A stretch of 32,696 nt of DNA. Origin: a virus. Below the pieces are notes generated by a model. That model had not been told where the DNA came from. It did no database searches and was given only the letters and a program-made list of their open reading frames with translations. Location: positions 1-32,696 of the IMG/VR virus record IMGVR_UViG_3300025276_000108. The stretch is one strand, 5' to 3'. The position numbers and the translations under genes were made by a program. Below are positions 30,603 to 32,696 of this stretch, piece after piece (within the stretch, counting starts at the first letter, position 1; each line of letters starts with the position of its first letter).

Positions 30603-32696
30603 TTATATTTGAGTTGTTCCTAGTTGCCCACTATCTGAAACAGTTATTCTAAATTGATTTCCATTTGCAGATGTTAACACTAGACCTTGACCAGCGGTTT
30701 CTATTACCACATCTCCATTGTCAGGTATAGATAATTGAGTTGTTTCTGTTCCGCTATCACTAACTTTACCCATTCTAAATTCAGCATCTCCACCTGAAGC
30801 ACCATTTTCAGATTTAGCTTGTATAAACTTAAGTCTTTTATTTGCGGTTGAACCAGAAGCATTCATTAACATAGTTCCTTGAACAACTCCTTCTAACACT
30901 AGTCTTCCTATATTTCCAGAACCTTTTGTATGAAGAAGAACACCTCCAAATGTTGTTCCATTAATAGTGCCTGGTGAAGTAGCTCCTATGCCTACAAAAC
31001 CAGCATTGCTTAATCCACTAGTTATACGCATTTTTTCTACGCCAGCAGTAACAAAAATCTGCGTGTCAGTTCCAAATTCTTTATAGTTGTTAGTATCACC
31101 ATTATGAATAATTTTTGTATCAACATAAAAATCTCTACCATAAACTTGGTCTGCAAAAATATCTTCCCATCTTACAGATGCTGAACCAATATCATATAAA
31201 TTTTCAGCAGCAGGCATTAAATCTCCAGCAAAAGTTGCTGTAGCATCTTTATCAATAGTTAGTACAGCTCTTGAGTCCGTGTTGTCATTTTTAATTTGAT
31301 TAAACTGAAAACCGCCTCTATTTGCTGCATCTCCTCGGCTATAGAATCTAGAGTTAGCTCCTCCACCAATAGTGGCTGCGTGGTCTATAACTAAACCATT
31401 AGTTCCAGTTGCGGGTGTACCTGATGTTGTGCTTATTAAAAGATTTCCTGCAACTTCAAGTGGCGCGCTAGGACTAGTAGTCCCAATCCCCACGTTGCCA
31501 TTTTCAGAAATTGTTAATTTAGCATCTGCTAAAGTTGCGCTACCAGCACCTGCTTGAGGGCCATTTAAAATATGAACTTTACCTTGGGCATTACCTGACA
31601 AAAGATCTGTACGTTCAAATACTATTGCTGATTTTCTATAGCTAGTATTATTTTCTCTATACCCAAAATGAATACCAGCGTATTTCCCTACACCCATTTG
31701 CGAAGCCCCTACAGTTGCAACAGAGTCTGCCGCTACTGCAACATCTAATATCCTTTGAGGAGAAGTAGTACCAATTCCTACGTTACCTGCGCTAGTAATG
31801 CGGATTCTTTCTGTGCTGTTAGTATCAACAGTGAGGTCGTGATTGCTATAAGTTCCAATATGTGAGTCATTGTCTTGGCTATATAGTAATAAATCAACAT
31901 TATTGGTAGTGTCTTTTATACTTAATACTGGGCTAGAAGCCTTGTGCACATTAACATTTCCTGTAAAAGTTGAGTCACCAGCATTACTAATACTTAGTCT
32001 TGATGTAGCGCCAGTTCTAAAATTCATTACACCGTCCGATTGCATAACAAGATTATCTCCTACATCAACATATTGTATGTAGGCTTTCTCTGATCCATTT
32101 TGTGTAAAATCTAAATATGGACTACCTGTTGATGCTGCTGCTACTGTTAGTCTGTTTGTAGATGTTACACTTCCTGCAAAAGTTGCATTTCCATTATGTG
32201 CTAAAGTTAAAGCGGTTAATGATGCTCCTGTAGCAAAAACTAAATTTGAGCTATTTCCTGTTGCAGTATTATGAATATAACTCCAATTATTATTTGAGCC
32301 ATTTACATTATTTTTTAAAGAAACTCCTTTACCTGACAAGTTTAAATCTTGGGCTGTAGCATATACTCCAGTACTACCTACTCCTAATGTTCCTGATGAG
32401 AACGTCATTGTTGGAACACCTGTATCTTCAGGGGTGACGTAAAATTTACCGTCTGCAGCTTGGAATCTATAGTCTCCAGCAACTGTCGTAGGGTTAAAAC
32501 GCATAAAAACTTCTCCAGCTGTCAGCTGTAAAAGACGAGTAGGACTAGCAGTTCCAATTCCCACGTTGCCTGAAGAATTAATACGCATTGCTTCAGTGTG
32601 ACCAGTGGCAGGTGTATTTACTCCTGCATTTACATACCAAATATGATTTTGTAATCCAGAAAAATTATTATCAGCACTACCATAATACATAGTATT
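30603..32696 (-). CDS. Tail fibre / receptor-binding protein, GNVGIGT repeats (N-terminus outside window)
   Basis: The frame is open to the right edge (codons N-T precede the first Met at 32690), so the start lies beyond the window; 695+ residues are visible. The protein is a beta-rich fibre made of repeated GNVGIGT-x-S-P turns (residues 41-50 from the first visible Met, and three more downstream) alternating with NATFAGSV/DSTFTGNV-type repeats. This layout is typical of phage tail fibres and long host-recognition proteins. The C-terminus ends ITVSDSGQLGTTQI, and no S74 peptidase chaperone domain or serine-lysine motif was seen there, so it is either chaperoned by other means or differently terminated. 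It should bind the host surface; the receptor is unknown. Confidence 0.78.
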   Translation of the reverse strand, partial: NTMYYGSADNNFSGLQNHIWYVNAGVNTPATGHTEAMRINSSGNVGIGTASPTRLLQLTAGEVFMRFNPTTVAGDYRFQAADGKFYVTPEDTGVPTMTFSSGTLGVGSTGVYATAQDLNLSGKGVSLKNNVNGSNNNWSYIHNTATGNSSNLVFATGASLTALTLAHNGNATFAGSVTSTNRLTVAAASTGSPYLDFTQNGSEKAYIQYVDVGDNLVMQSDGVMNFRTGATSRLSISNAGDSTFTGNVNVHKASSPVLSIKDTTNNVDLLLYSQDNDSHIGTYSNHDLTVDTNSTERIRITSAGNVGIGTTSPQRILDVAVAADSVATVGASQMGVGKYAGIHFGYRENNTSYRKSAIVFERTDLLSGNAQGKVHILNGPQAGAGSATLADAKLTISENGNVGIGTTSPSAPLEVAGNLLISTTSGTPATGTNGLVIDHAATIGGGANSRFYSRGDAANRGGFQFNQIKNDNTDSRAVLTIDKDATATFAGDLMPAAENLYDIGSASVRWEDIFADQVYGRDFYVDTKIIHNGDTNNYKEFGTDTQIFVTAGVEKMRITSGLSNAGFVGIGATSPGTINGTTFGGVLLHTKGSGNIGRLVLEGVVQGTMLMNASGSTANKRLKFIQAKSENGASGGDAEFRMGKVSDSGTETTQLSIPDNGDVVIETAGQGLVLTSANGNQFRITVSDSGQLGTTQI
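30972..32570. repeat. Four dispersed GNVGIGTxSP-coding repeats in tail fibre
   Basis: Ten-codon units coding GNVGIGTASP or close variants lie at 32541-32570, 31758-31787, 31470-31499 and 30972-31001 (the last as GFVGIGATSP). The nearest matches among the 30-base units are the second and third; the others carry substitutions. They are coding repeats, not a separate mobile sequence, but are substrates for recombination between fibre segments. Confidence 0.7.

Noticed and set aside
30603-32696. A diversity-generating retroelement or S74 endosialidase-type chaperone in the tail fibre
   Set aside because: No reverse transcriptase, template repeat or S74 serine-lysine dyad region is visible in the window.

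Overview
This window is part of the genome of a virulent-looking tailed bacteriophage (Caudoviricetes), most likely a podovirus infecting a Bacteroidota (flavobacteria-like) host. The host call rests on three things: AT-rich sequence, several exact TAnnTTTG (-7) promoter elements of the Bacteroidota type, and a VirE_N/BT4734-type primase domain typical of that phylum and its phages. The podovirus call rests on a capsid protein, two adaptor/ring-like proteins and a very large tail (nozzle/muzzle/stabilisation-like) protein, followed by three probable internal virion (ejection) proteins, with no tape measure, sheath or tail-tube gene. Several structural genes look like distant relatives of crAss-like phage genes. 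These family calls come from reading motifs only. No integrase, tRNA, rRNA, CRISPR array or insertion sequence was seen, and the terminase and portal genes are not in the window.

Left arm, plus strand (1-7162), is DNA metabolism: the end of a nucleotide-modification-associated/MazG-like gene, an ERF single-strand annealing protein, a 56-codon gene, a RecE/Cas4-like PD-(D/E)XK exonuclease and a small protein with an SSB-like C-terminal tip, closed by a terminator (2088-2116). Then come three small unknown genes, a protein carrying a stand-alone DnaA domain IV, a primase-helicase fusion, a RusA-like Holliday-junction resolvase, an unknown 74-aa protein, a GT-B glycosyltransferase and a putative small PD-(D/E)XK nuclease. 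Most neighbours overlap by a few bases (ATGA or TAATG), which suggests translational coupling. After a second terminator (7014-7048) lies a 34-codon Cys-containing microgene whose stop codon interlocks with that of the last minus-strand gene.

Right arm, minus strand (32696 down to 7159), is virion and lysis. Read in the direction of transcription: a tail fibre with GNVGIGT repeats (running off the right edge), a DUF7936-like 119-aa protein, a coiled-coil 87-aa protein, a beta-repeat 245-aa protein, a lytic transglycosylase, a basic repeat protein, a second beta-repeat protein (249 aa), scaffold, major capsid protein, a 264-aa capsid-adjacent protein, two adaptor/ring-like proteins, the 1697-aa tail protein, internal virion proteins of 336, 651 and 1884 aa, then a lysis cassette of holin, membrane/coiled-coil protein and a lipoprotein with a C-terminal membrane segment (unimolecular-spanin-like). 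Four terminators cut this arm into segments, and three of them are followed at once by an exact TAnnTTTG element, so late expression appears to be modular, with scaffold plus capsid as its own unit.

The two arms converge at about 7160. No stretch longer than 300 bases lacks a gene. The most interesting points are the terminator-promoter cassettes, the stand-alone DnaA domain IV next to the primase-helicase, the SSB-like small protein in the ERF/exonuclease cluster, the u-spanin-like lysis protein, and a glycosyltransferase embedded in the replication module.
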